Below, one piece after another: positions 33,201 through 39,737 of a stretch of DNA of 64,000 bases; the first letter of the stretch is position 1, and each line of letters begins with the position of its first letter. The translations under genes were made by a program, and so were the position numbers. The DNA lies in the NCBI RefSeq assembly GCF_900167005.1, contig NZ_FUXW01000007.1, positions 1-64,000 on the forward strand, written 5' to 3'. Below the pieces are notes generated by a model. It was not told where the DNA came from. It did not search any database and was given only the letters and a program-made list of their open reading frames with translations. This DNA is from Butyricicoccus pullicaecorum DSM 23266. GTDB lineage: Bacteria > Bacillota > Clostridia > Oscillospirales > Butyricicoccaceae.

Positions 33201-33257
33201 CGAAGCCAAAGTCAGGAGCAGAACAGCGGAGATGAGTCGATGCAGAGGATGTTTCAT
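30243..33257 (-). CDS. Large surface protein: beta-helix region, InlB-type repeat and three SLH domains
   Basis: A 1004-residue exported protein. Signal peptide 1-27 (ASA cut). Residues 30-500 show repeated short strands with Asn/Asp/Ser turns, typical of a right-handed parallel beta-helix (GVTLDGYHYQLTLSSTACLQ, DLTLCNLSIL). About 510-740 is a helical and beta mix of unknown type. A Pro/Glu/Thr linker and an InlB_B-like repeat (TITLRANTHGTL...ITVLPDDDYQL...FTMPASNVRV) follow. The last 140 residues hold three SLH motifs (PDLPAARGDLITALYRMAG, RPYDTVTREECIALLYRFCG, TPLAAVTRAETAALLMRLS) that anchor to cell-wall polymer. AT-richer than its neighbours. Its function, adhesion or glycan binding, is unknown. 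Confidence 0.88.
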   Translation of the reverse strand: MKHPLHRLISAVLLLTLASSLFPASAAQASVKIGDQLFSTLSDAVAQAQEGDVIELLSDCTVSETIIFPSGVTLDGYHYQLTLSSTACLQASGDLTLCNLSILMNRNARSDTPFTLAGEHAQYELSNVVIDCPDISRPPPSTELLTFSAQNSSLTLERCKFTSSIDHSTGILLTGDCSDSTLSLSESDIRITPQSNSVSSGAAIHADASGSVEIAADSCTLEASFTALASGESQTGLQTTLSNCQLYAATPLYICASDGSYEISDCTLNDEQTNANKFSGLLFLEQTAQDNTCSIVDTSLESGSESPFSCVFSIQNAQNDISIGDHSTVSIASDMVDLIHAKDKLSTQIHVSADDSVDLSAFPIVWYDADDRLRNASTSLSTAAPVWQAGDTVTLRGAVSGAIDLQVPVTILGEHASFSGSLALRAPGTVIHELDLSNSAVDCVADCDLSRNYWGTQSPPASAMTSPLYADADLTELVYTQVPDDQAAQEIDYFITEIQNILSQAIPGCTLETFDPLTNGNALTSYAEELRALCTRLSQSTTDAQRDAILSASPVQQSRMELAWHVYWAGIECNTTNSTVTLSQTLDPPGSDALRTLMTQNTAANQPICGISVDGTEIDPEQTISVHSTLTEWEFDSQEQVQSLTFETELRTDQGTVVAGDGTYRLPLPTQDCESVQATINQATTTLFPEYSVEKYAYVTLSELGTIKLTLSQSDGSTDPEEPDPPTEPEEPTEPEETYYTITLRANTHGTLRLRTPSEAIQGETVKITVLPDDDYQLDTLDVLDARGRSIDFDLSGDTLRFTMPASNVRVTARFVRTETDSEIVPDDEPTLPSDVADDAWYQEAVLQAVEQGFMTPLLIGQFCPDLPAARGDLITALYRMAGEPTAWAPAFTDIPSDSAYYSASIWARAAGIAIGEPDGRFRPYDTVTREECIALLYRFCGMPPIIQTTLPFSDFSSVSDWARPAMCWAYQSGILYGNAEGTCTPLAAVTRAETAALLMRLSQ

Positions 33258-33331
33258 CGGAAGAACTTCCTTTCAGAATATCCGCAGAGGTGGATAAAGG
33301 GATGAATTTGAAAATATAAGTATATAAATTC

Positions 33332-33360
33332 ATTATCAGAAGAAAGGAAAACTTCGTCAA
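33332..33360 (-). promoter_or_regulatory. Promoter of the SLH protein gene
   Basis: Minus strand TTGACG, 17 bp, GATAAT, about 75 bp before the ATG. The rest of 33,258-33,547 is AT-rich leader and upstream DNA without a gene. Confidence 0.65.
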
Positions 33361-33547
33361 TTCGCATTCTGACCGCGAACATTTGTACCAAACCTGATTT
33401 GAAAACATAGAAACAAAAGAATTCGACAAAATATGACACAATTTGAGTTTCTGGAAACATTTGCCATACAAAGTACAGGGTGGAAAATATTTTCGAAATA
33501 CAGTATTTTAGTGGTAGATAACTAGAAAAGTGAGGGAGAAAACAAAA

Positions 33548-33577
33548 AAAGAACCATCCGTTTGGATGGTTCTTTGG
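33548..33577 (-). terminator. Terminator of tRNA-Ser
   Basis: Minus strand AAGAACCATCC/GGATGGTTCTT stem, AAAC loop, then TTTTTTTG. Confidence 0.88.
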
Positions 33578-33578
33578 G

Positions 33579-33669
33579 TGGCGGAGAAGGTGGGATTCGA
33601 ACCCACGTGACGTTTTACCGCCAACTCGATTTCGAGTCGAGCTCGTTATGACCACTTCGATACTTCTCC
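33579..33669 (-). tRNA. tRNA-Ser(CGA)
   Basis: Acceptor GGAGAAG/CTTCTCC, encoded CCA, anticodon stem-loop CTCGA-CTCGAAA-TCGAG giving anticodon CGA (codon UCG), and a long variable arm as in class II tRNAs. T loop GGTTCGAATCC. About 91 nt with CCA. Confidence 0.95.
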
Positions 33670-33751
33670 ATATTCCATTGGGCTGTCGTTAACAGCTTAT
33701 TTATTCTATCACGGAATTGTGTATTTGACAAGCCCTTTTGGAAAAAATTTT

Positions 33752-34516
33752 TTAACCTACGAAATAGGTATCGAGTACCTGGCGTGCCTGTGCAATGGCC
33801 TGAGCATCGGTGCGCCAGATTTCAAATTCACTGATTCCGGGCAGTCCCATGGGGACACCTTCGCGGCGGTAGGTCATTTGGCTGTCCAGCGTGCGCTTAC
33901 CTGACATGTGGAAGGCGTGTGCGCCGGTCACAGGCAACAGATCACCAATCACCGCTGCATTGACACCCGCACCGATCAGAATTTCTACATCGTCTCCTGC
34001 ACGGTGTACCAGTTCGGTCAGCAGCGGAGCGCCCTGCACACAGCTAGCAGCCTGTCCCGAGGTTAAGATGGTATTAACACCGAGCTTTTTGGCTGTTTTC
34101 AGAGCGGTAAACGGGTCGCGGCAGACATCAAATGCGCGATGCAGGGTGATTTTGCAGTCGGGATTTTGCGTCCGTGCAGCCTCGATCAAACGTGCCATAC
34201 CATCGCGATCCAGCGCACCGTCCGGAGTCAGCATGCCGATGACGACCGCACGTGCACCATGGGCTGCAAACCAGGAGGCTTGCTGCTCCATGAGCATAAA
34301 TTCTTCGTCAGTATACAGAAAATCACCGAAACGCGGGCGGATCAGGACATGGATGGGAAGGGTACAGCTCTCCTGTACGCGGGAGAACAGGAAGGGATCA
34401 GGAGTTGTACCGCCGATAATCAGGTTACCGCACAGTTCAAAGCGGGTGGCGCCGCCTGCCTGCGCCGCGCGAGCGGATTCGACCGAATCCACGCAGGCCT
34501 CTAATACAAATTTCAT
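33752..34516 (-). CDS. cutC: CutC family protein
   Basis: A 254-residue TIM-barrel protein of the CutC family, first linked to copper homeostasis in E. coli, though the biochemical activity is unsettled. Seen: LEACVDSVESARAAQAGGATRFELCGNLIIGGTTPD at the N terminus, the IHVLIRPRFGDFLYTDEEF signature, KITLHRAFDVCRDP and ILTSGQAAS. Conserved cysteines lie in LEACVDS and ELCGN. ATG at 34516 has GAGGA 6 nt upstream; ATG at 34528 has a poorer site. Single gene with its own promoter. Confidence 0.92.
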   Translation of the reverse strand: MKFVLEACVDSVESARAAQAGGATRFELCGNLIIGGTTPDPFLFSRVQESCTLPIHVLIRPRFGDFLYTDEEFMLMEQQASWFAAHGARAVVIGMLTPDGALDRDGMARLIEAARTQNPDCKITLHRAFDVCRDPFTALKTAKKLGVNTILTSGQAASCVQGAPLLTELVHRAGDDVEILIGAGVNAAVIGDLLPVTGAHAFHMSGKRTLDSQMTYRREGVPMGLPGISEFEIWRTDAQAIAQARQVLDTYFVG

Positions 34517-34557
34517 TGTGTTCCTCATTTCCGGTAAAAGCCGTATTCTTATCTAAT

Positions 34558-34586
34558 AGTATATCGTGGTACCTTATAAAATGCAA
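34558..34586 (-). promoter_or_regulatory. Sigma-A promoter of cutC
   Basis: Minus strand TTGCAT, 17 bp, TATACT, 42 bp before the start. Confidence 0.78.
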
Positions 34587-34641
34587 TCGGAACGCACTCG
34601 CGTAGAGGCAGACTTCTCGAAATGGAAAATAAAAGTTTTTG

Positions 34642-34670
34642 TTGACAACGGGCAGGGCAGCCTGTATAAT
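34642..34670 (+). promoter_or_regulatory. Consensus promoter of the tRNA-Ala/tRNA-Val unit
   Basis: TTGACA, 17 bp, TATAAT: full consensus at both boxes, as expected for stable RNA genes. Confidence 0.9.
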
Positions 34671-34684
34671 AAAATCACTGTCAT

Positions 34685-34760
34685 GGGGGCGTAGCTCAGC
34701 TGGGAGAGCGTTTGAATGGCATTCAAGAGGTCATGGGTTCGATCCCCACCGTCTCCACCA
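34685..34760 (+). tRNA. tRNA-Ala(GGC)
   Basis: Acceptor GGGGGCG/CGTCTCC (two G-U pairs), anticodon loop ATGGCAT giving GGC, T loop GGTTCGATCC, CCA encoded. 76 nt. Confidence 0.95.
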
Positions 34761-34775
34761 CCAAGTGCATAGCGT

Positions 34776-34851
34776 GGACATTTAGCTCAGCTGGTAGAGC
34801 ATCCGCTTGACGTGCGGAAGGTCATGGGTTCGAGCCCCTTAGTGTCCACCA
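34776..34851 (+). tRNA. tRNA-Val(GAC)
   Basis: Acceptor GGACATT/AGTGTCC, anticodon stem-loop CCGCTTGACGTGCGG giving GAC, CCA encoded. It follows tRNA-Ala by 15 nt and shares its promoter. Confidence 0.95.
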
Positions 34852-34855
34852 TAGA

Positions 34856-34894
34856 AAATAAATCCGAATCTGTATCGATTCGGATTTATTTTTT
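34856..34894 (+). terminator. Terminator of the tRNA-Ala/tRNA-Val unit
   Basis: AAATCCGAATC/GATTCGGATTT stem followed by a T-run. Confidence 0.88.
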
Positions 34895-34976
34895 TGCTTT
34901 GACGGGCAAAACAGTATAGGGAAGAGCAAAGCTGCGCATAGAAATATCAGCTTGAAAAAATTTTTTCAAAAAAGGG

Positions 34977-35005
34977 TTGACACAACGGTTAGTCTATGCT
35001 AACAT
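34977..35005 (+). promoter_or_regulatory. Promoter of the DUF3793-flavodoxin operon
   Basis: TTGACA, 17 bp, TAACAT. The first GTTAG-N6-CTAAC operator fills the spacer and the -10 box, so binding there would block RNA polymerase. Confidence 0.75.
34988..35003. promoter_or_regulatory. Operator copy 1 (GTTAG-N6-CTAAC)
   Basis: GTTAGTCTATGCTAAC, overlapping the -10 box. The half-sites recall DtxR/IdeR/MntR-type metal-regulator boxes (TTAGG..CCTAA family). Confidence 0.65.
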
Positions 35006-35015
35006 ATGTCCAGAG

Positions 35016-35031
35016 GTTAGCCAAGACTAAC
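35016..35031. promoter_or_regulatory. Operator copy 2 (GTTAG-N6-CTAAC)
   Basis: GTTAGCCAAGACTAAC, same 5-6-5 layout, just after the expected transcription start and 28 bp from copy 1. Confidence 0.65.
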
Positions 35032-35079
35032 ATCTAAAGGATTCACCCCCTTTCTCAAATTCTCGAATCGTTCCCCGCC

Positions 35080-35102
35080 GGACGGTGCCCGCAGCACCGT
35101 CC
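35080..35102 (+). other. Leader hairpin of the DUF3793-flavodoxin operon
   Basis: Perfect 9-bp stem GGACGGTGC/GCACCGTCC with a 5-nt loop. No T-run follows, so it is not a terminator. It may protect the mRNA 5' region. Confidence 0.5.
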
Positions 35103-35129
35103 GTGTGGCGGAAGAATTTAGATAGGTGG

Positions 35130-35145
35130 GTTAGTCTAAACCAAC
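35130..35145. promoter_or_regulatory. Operator copy 3, one mismatch
   Basis: GTTAGTCTAAACCAAC, same layout with one changed base in the right half-site, close to the ribosome binding site. Confidence 0.5.
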
Positions 35146-35163
35146 AAATTGGGAGGACGCACG

Positions 35164-35721
35164 ATGTACTCTTTTGATCTTCTGCTTGCCGAGCACGGTG
35201 CGCCCGTGCTGGCAGGAATTAAAACTGCAAACCTGATCACCTGCCGCAGAGCATGGTATCCCGATTTACCCGAACTTTTGAAAACCTATCAGGCGGTCTT
35301 TCACGATCGCGGCGTGCGCTTTCGCATTCTGTGCGCCTGCGATTACCGTTTTCTGCTCCTGATCTACCGTCCGGAACGACTGCTGAACGATCTGGCTTCC
35401 CAGGAAGCGCGTACACTGCTCATGCAGAACGGTTATCCGATGGAAGAGGGGCTGGATGCGCTGCTGGAGCATCTGAGCGAGCGTATTATGACAAATCGCG
35501 AGTTTCCGCATGAGATCGGCCTGTTTTTGGGCTATCCGGTTGAGGATGTGCGCGGATTCATCGAGCAGCGCGGAAAAGACTGCAAGCTGAGTGGATATTG
35601 GAAGGTATACGGTGACGAGCAGGCGGCAAGACGCCTCTTTCACCAGTTCGACCGCTGCCGGGATACGGCACGCGGCTACATAGAACGCGGAATGACGATC
35701 TTAGAACTTTTCGCGGCATAA
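35164..35721 (+). CDS. DUF3793 family protein
   Basis: A 185-residue cytosolic protein with the family core HEIGLFLGYPVEDVRGFIEQRGKDCKLSGYWKVYGDEQAARRLFHQFDRCRD in the C-terminal third. The N-terminal half (LLAEHGAPVLAGIKTANLI, LLLIYRPERLLNDL) also fits. DUF3793 proteins of Clostridia often sit with flavodoxins and iron-transport genes; the activity is unknown. ATG at 35164 has GGGAGG 8 nt upstream. First gene of an operon with flavodoxin. The three operator copies upstream suggest repression when metal, probably iron, is plentiful. Confidence 0.85.
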   Translation: MYSFDLLLAEHGAPVLAGIKTANLITCRRAWYPDLPELLKTYQAVFHDRGVRFRILCACDYRFLLLIYRPERLLNDLASQEARTLLMQNGYPMEEGLDALLEHLSERIMTNREFPHEIGLFLGYPVEDVRGFIEQRGKDCKLSGYWKVYGDEQAARRLFHQFDRCRDTARGYIERGMTILELFAA

Positions 35722-35767
35722 TCCAATTCAAATTACACCATTTACACTGCAAAGGAGAACGATTATC

Positions 35768-36196
35768 ATGAGTCAGATCGCTGTGATTTACTGGAGCCAG
35801 ACCGGCAACACCGAACAGATGGCGAATGCAATCTGCGAGGGCATCAAGAGCGCAGGCGGCGAAGCGGTGCTGCTGCACGTAGCAGACACCAGCGCGCAGG
35901 AAGCTGCGAAGTATGGCCGCATGGCATTGGGCTGCCCGGCGATGGGTGCCGAGGTTCTGGAAGAAGCTGAGTTTGACCCGTTCTTCACCGAACTCGAAGG
36001 CAATCTCGGCGGCAAGCGCGTCGCACTGTTCGGCTCCTATGGTTGGGGCGATGGCCAGTGGATGCGCGACTGGGTCAAGCGTGCCGATGACGCAGGTGCA
36101 CTGCTGATTGGCGATGGCCTGATGGCGCACGAAACCCCGGATGATGATGCACTGGCAGCATGCCGTGCACTGGGCGAGTCGCTGGTCAAGGCGTAA
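35768..36196 (+). CDS. Flavodoxin
   Basis: A 142-residue short-chain flavodoxin. The FMN phosphate loop is YWSQTGNTEQMANAI (residues 8-22); the second FMN loop is GCPAMGAEVLEE near 58 and the third FGSYGWGDGQWMRDW near 90. It is a low-potential electron carrier that can replace ferredoxin when iron is scarce. That fits the operator-controlled promoter and the DUF3793 partner 46 bp upstream. Ribosome binding site AAAGGAGAA. Confidence 0.93.
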   Translation: MSQIAVIYWSQTGNTEQMANAICEGIKSAGGEAVLLHVADTSAQEAAKYGRMALGCPAMGAEVLEEAEFDPFFTELEGNLGGKRVALFGSYGWGDGQWMRDWVKRADDAGALLIGDGLMAHETPDDDALAACRALGESLVKA

Positions 36197-36261
36197 GCCA
36201 ACCCATTCCTTTTGGGAACTCCCGTTTACGGATTCCACATAAAACTTCTCATCTCGATTCC

Positions 36262-36296
36262 GGAAGACCGGCTGTCCACACACCGGTCGGTCTTCC
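36262..36296 (+). other. Large hairpin downstream of flavodoxin
   Basis: Perfect 9-bp arms GGAAGACCG/CGGTCTTCC with a 17-nt loop that itself pairs CCGG. No T-run. It may stabilise the mRNA end. Confidence 0.5.
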
Positions 36297-36363
36297 AATC
36301 CTCCACTTGTAACACACACGGAAAAAGCAGCTGGTCTGTGGCACGGAAACGCGGACCGGAACA

Positions 36364-36398
36364 ACAAAAGCCGTCAGCATGATGCTGACGGCTTTTGT
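36364..36398. terminator. Bidirectional terminator
   Basis: ACAAAAGCCGTCAGCA/TGCTGACGGCTTTTGT: a perfect 16-bp stem with a 3-nt loop between flavodoxin and the convergent gene. Confidence 0.9.
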
Positions 36399-36407
36399 CA
36401 TCCTTAT

Positions 36408-37277
36408 TTAAAGTAAGGGAACATCAAAATAAGGTGCAAGGACAGGGACTTGCTGTAAGGCCAACGCGGCATCGGGGAAATCTCGCATGAGCCGCTTGGC
36501 ACATCTGGTGCAGAACCCGTCATACTGGGCACGATCGGCCATCATCTGCTGTTTGAATCCCCAAACATGGGTAAACCAGGTTTGTCCGGATAAAAACAGC
36601 TCGGGCAAATCCATGAAGAAGTCCAGTGGGACATGCGCACGGGCTGCCAGCATGGCGAGCAGCCGCTGTTCGGCAAATACCATATAGGTCAAACCGTTGT
36701 CAGCCGGGGAGGCTGCCTGCATGAAATCGAGTGCCGTCTGTACATACTGTTCGGTAAATGCACGGTCACCAAAATAGGAAAGAGCGGTGTTGGCCGGACG
36801 AACCGTCCAGTCAAGGGATGCCAGATCGAACGGTTTGTGCAGGGTAAACGCCTCGGGACCCGGGTAAATATCGGGCATGATATCCTCGGAATGAATGGTC
36901 ATCAGTTTATGTCCATCCAGACGGTCGGACAGATTGCGCCAGACGATAAAATCGGTATCGATCATGACACAGGGCGCGCCGAAGTGCTGCAAGGCATAGA
37001 GCTTGCCAGCCGCCCAGAAGCAAGTCGCGTCGATTTCCTGGGGAATATCTTCCAATACGGCATGAATGCCGTCATCCCACAAAAAAGTAAGGCCAAGAGA
37101 GGTGTAATAGTCCTTGGCCGTGTTGTCGCATAACATCGCAATCGAGCCATTTTCCCGCCGCCAAGTCAGCGCGGACAACGCTGTGGTCAACAACTCAAAC
37201 GGGGGAACGGTATAGACTGCATCCGCACCGTTTCGGGCGAAAAATGGACGCGTCCAGTTGGAGTGAAAGGCACGCAC
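36408..37277 (-). CDS. DUF6734-like, glycosyltransferase-fold protein
   Basis: A 289-residue soluble protein. MIDTDFIVW (about 124-132) is a DxD motif with hydrophobic flanks as in GT-A nucleotide-sugar enzymes. The N-terminal FELLTTALSALTWRRENGSIAMLCDN and later ANTALSYFG, MVFAEQRLLAMLA and TWFTHVWGFKQ match what I recall of DUF6734. It starts 3 bp after the low-complexity protein gene at 37281-37814 and is surely co-transcribed with it, which suggests that this protein is its substrate or partner (inference). Donor sugar and acceptor are unknown. Confidence 0.72.
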   Translation of the reverse strand: MRAFHSNWTRPFFARNGADAVYTVPPFELLTTALSALTWRRENGSIAMLCDNTAKDYYTSLGLTFLWDDGIHAVLEDIPQEIDATCFWAAGKLYALQHFGAPCVMIDTDFIVWRNLSDRLDGHKLMTIHSEDIMPDIYPGPEAFTLHKPFDLASLDWTVRPANTALSYFGDRAFTEQYVQTALDFMQAASPADNGLTYMVFAEQRLLAMLAARAHVPLDFFMDLPELFLSGQTWFTHVWGFKQQMMADRAQYDGFCTRCAKRLMRDFPDAALALQQVPVLAPYFDVPLL

Positions 37278-37280
37278 GGC

Positions 37281-37814
37281 TTAGATCAGCTCCAATCCGT
37301 AACCACCGGCCAGCATAGCCGAACCCGAGCCGATAAACGATCCGAAAGAACCCGAAGTCGTGTACCAATACGAGCCCGAACCCCAATACCAGCTGGTCAT
37401 CCACGAGGTCGTAAAGGATGTCATAAATGAGGTCATATAAGAGGATGCGAACGAGCCCGAACCACCGCCGGCATAATAGGTCACGGTGTTCATCTGCTGA
37501 CCTTGCTGAGGCTGCACCGCACCGGCCATCACCGGATAGGACGGGCCTTCAATCTGGATGGGATACCAGCCGATGTGCACCGGATCACAGAGGAAAACCG
37601 GAGCGGGCATCGCGCCGGTTTCGGACGGTGTCTCAGACTGCTGCGCGGTCTGTGCCTGTGGTTCAGCTGTCTGTGTGGTCTGCGTCGGCTTGTGGGGCGC
37701 GGGATGCGGCGCACAGTGCCGGGCGAAGCTATCAAGATCGAACACAACGCCGTCCACTTCCCGGAAGTGTTCGGGGTCCAGTTCGAGAATACGGTTTCTT
37801 TTTTTGTTCGCCAT
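37281..37814 (-). CDS. Low-complexity Gly/Ser/aromatic protein with MTS repeats
   Basis: A 177-residue protein in three parts. Residues 1-40 are ordinary and charged (ILELDPEHFREVDGVVFDLDSFARHC). Residues 40-110 are Pro/Gln/Thr-rich and end in a short ordered stretch (FLCDPVHIGWYPIQIEGPSYPVMAG). From about 113 on the chain is Gly/Ser/Tyr/Trp-rich with the tandem unit aromatic-MTS (YMTS, FMTS, FTTS, WMTS), then WYWGSGSYWYTTSGSFGSF. No signal peptide or membrane helix is evident. No domain recognised. A glycosyltransferase-like gene follows at 3 bp. It could be a modified structural or precursor protein. Ribosome binding site AAGGAGG. Confidence 0.75.
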   Translation of the reverse strand: MANKKRNRILELDPEHFREVDGVVFDLDSFARHCAPHPAPHKPTQTTQTAEPQAQTAQQSETPSETGAMPAPVFLCDPVHIGWYPIQIEGPSYPVMAGAVQPQQGQQMNTVTYYAGGGSGSFASSYMTSFMTSFTTSWMTSWYWGSGSYWYTTSGSFGSFIGSGSAMLAGGYGLELI

Positions 37815-37896
37815 ACGAGCGCCCTCCTTGCCATTCTGCTTTTATTATAAAAGACCCCGTGCATTTGCGCAACTGTTTTGTGCAAATTTATCATAC

Positions 37897-37925
37897 TTTA
37901 CAGGCGAACCGTTTTCGCGTATAAT
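37897..37925 (+). promoter_or_regulatory. Sigma-A promoter of the FkbM gene
   Basis: TTTACA, 17 bp, TATAAT, 29 bp before the ATG. Confidence 0.8.
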
Positions 37926-37954
37926 GGAGAAAAAAGACGAAAAGGAATCGAAAA

Positions 37955-39019
37955 ATGGAATTTATACAGGAAAAAACGAGTGTATGGGAGCGTTTGCAGC
38001 AAGAAGACCGCCCCATTGCGCTCTACGGTATGGGAGACGGCGCGGACAAGATCTTGCGCGTGTTTGCCGACAAGGGAATCAAGGCCTCGACGGTCTTTGC
38101 GAGCGATGAATTTGTGCGCGGACATAGCTTTGCAGGCTTTCGCGTGCAAAAACTGTCCGAGGTTGTCGAGCAGTACGGCGAGGACATTGTGATCGTGCTG
38201 AGCTTTGCCAGCCAGCGCCCCGAATTACTGGAACGTTTTTATGAACTGGACGCACGGTTTGACCTGGTTGCACCCGACGTACCGGTTGCAGGCGGTGGCC
38301 TGTTTGATCTGGACTTTGTGCACGCACATGCTGACGAATTCCAGCGCGCCTACGATTGGATGGCAGACGAGACGGCAAGACAGGTGTTCTCTGATATTGT
38401 CAACTTTAAAATCAGCGGAAAAATTGACTATTTGAGACATTGCGAGACCGATAAGGACGAGGTGTTTCGAAACATTCTCAAGCCGCACGGTCACGAGTGC
38501 TTTGCCGATCTGGGCGCGTACAATGGCGACACCATCCGCGAGCTGCTGTCTTATACCGACGGCGCTTACGACAGCATCACAGCGCTCGAGCCGGATAAGA
38601 GAAACTTTAAGAAGCTCAGCCGCTACGCAGAGGAGAGTCTGACCGGAAAGGTCGAGCTGGTGCAGGCAGGCGGTTGGTCGGAGGATACTGTGCTCACCTT
38701 CGCGGCCAAGGCCGGACGCAATTCTGCGCTTGCAAAGCAGGGTATCCCGACTCAGATGCGGTCGCTTGACAGCGTGCTGGGCGGTGCGCCGTGCACCATG
38801 CTCAAATTGGACGTGGAGGGTGCTGAGCACCAAGCACTTCTGGGTGCGCAGCAGACCATCAAGACCCATCATCCTCGTCTGAATGTCGCTTGCTATCACC
38901 GCAATGAAGATTTGTTTGATCTTCCTGCATTATTAAAGGAATTTGACCCGTCCTACAAGCTCTATCTGCGCCATCATCCTTACGTTCCCGCATGGGATGT
39001 GAACCTGTATGCCGTGTGA
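37955..39019 (+). CDS. FkbM family methyltransferase
   Basis: A 354-residue protein. Residues 15-130 resemble an N-terminal nucleotide-binding-like domain (IALYGMGDGADKILRVFADKGIK) often fused to FkbM enzymes. The methyltransferase part starts near 180: CFADLGAYNGDTIREL (motif I), ALEPDKRNFKKL (motif II), SLDSVLGGAPCTMLKLDVEGAEHQALLGA (the FkbM signature) and HPRLNVACYHR. FkbM enzymes O-methylate sugars or other hydroxyls in glycans or natural products. It is divergent from the low-complexity protein and the glycosyltransferase-like gene. The ribosome binding site is weak (AAAAGGAAT). Confidence 0.87.
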   Translation: MEFIQEKTSVWERLQQEDRPIALYGMGDGADKILRVFADKGIKASTVFASDEFVRGHSFAGFRVQKLSEVVEQYGEDIVIVLSFASQRPELLERFYELDARFDLVAPDVPVAGGGLFDLDFVHAHADEFQRAYDWMADETARQVFSDIVNFKISGKIDYLRHCETDKDEVFRNILKPHGHECFADLGAYNGDTIRELLSYTDGAYDSITALEPDKRNFKKLSRYAEESLTGKVELVQAGGWSEDTVLTFAAKAGRNSALAKQGIPTQMRSLDSVLGGAPCTMLKLDVEGAEHQALLGAQQTIKTHHPRLNVACYHRNEDLFDLPALLKEFDPSYKLYLRHHPYVPAWDVNLYAV

Positions 39020-39141
39020 GGTGCTTGGACAGGATTGTGAACTTTTGAGGAAATGATGCACAAAAGACTGGAAATTCTGGTGTAAAAGTGGTATGCTGAA
39101 AACAGAATACCGCCGCGCGCGGAAAAAGGAGACAGAGCATT

Positions 39142-39570
39142 ATGGCAACTGGTTGTTTTTACTGTGACGAGCATCACGAGGGTCGCGAAGCGATCATGTT
39201 CAAGGTCGGCGACATGAAGGCCGGCACCCTGTACCTGTTTAAGGATCAGGCACATAAGGGCCGCTGCGTTCTGGCACTGGGTTCGCACAAGAAGGAGCTG
39301 TGCGAGTGCGACGATCAGGAGCGCACCGATTTTATGGAGGATCTGGCACGTGCTTCGGGCGCAGTTAAGAAGCTGTGGGGCTGCACCAAGCTCAATCTGG
39401 GTTCTTATGGCGACAGCAATCCGCACCTGCATTTCCACATCGTACCCAAGTACGAGGGTGGTTTTGAGTTCGGCGGTTCGTTTGCCATCACCAATCCCGA
39501 GCCGGTACACCTGACGCAGGCAGAGTACGATGAGATGATCGCAGCACTCAAGCAGGAACTGGGCATCTAA
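39142..39570 (+). CDS. HIT family protein
   Basis: A 142-residue histidine-triad nucleotide hydrolase/transferase-like protein. The HIT motif HLHFHIVPK lies at about 94-102. The N terminus has CFYCDEHHEG, a possible zinc site seen in many HIT proteins, and a further CECDD near 51. Probably hydrolyses purine nucleoside phosphoramidates or adenylated compounds. Ribosome binding site AAAAGGAGA. Single gene closed by a terminator. Confidence 0.9.
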   Translation: MATGCFYCDEHHEGREAIMFKVGDMKAGTLYLFKDQAHKGRCVLALGSHKKELCECDDQERTDFMEDLARASGAVKKLWGCTKLNLGSYGDSNPHLHFHIVPKYEGGFEFGGSFAITNPEPVHLTQAEYDEMIAALKQELGI

Positions 39571-39592
39571 AATCCAATCGTTCAGAGCATCC

Positions 39593-39622
39593 AAACGGGA
39601 GTCGTTACGGCTCCCGTTTTTT
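39593..39622 (+). terminator. Terminator of the HIT gene
   Basis: AAACGGGAG/CTCCCGTTT stem with six T. Confidence 0.88.
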
Positions 39623-39675
39623 GATTTTTCGACCGGTTTCTGTTTGCAAACGGTTTGTTAAATTTGCGGTTTTCG

Positions 39676-39704
39676 TTGCAAAAAGGTATGAAATCCACTA
39701 TAAT
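39676..39704 (+). promoter_or_regulatory. Sigma-A promoter of the M50-scpA-scpB operon
   Basis: TTGCAA, 17 bp, TATAAT, 33 bp before the GTG start. Confidence 0.82.
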
Positions 39705-39737
39705 GGGAATGATCAGTTTATCTGGAGGAAATTTACT

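Noticed and set aside
30243-33257. A prophage or transposon as source of the AT-rich surface protein gene
   Set aside because: No integrase, transposase, direct repeats or duplicated tRNA end flanks it.
35080-35102. Terminator or riboswitch in the DUF3793 leader
   Set aside because: The stem is perfect but no T-run follows, and no known aptamer motif is seen.
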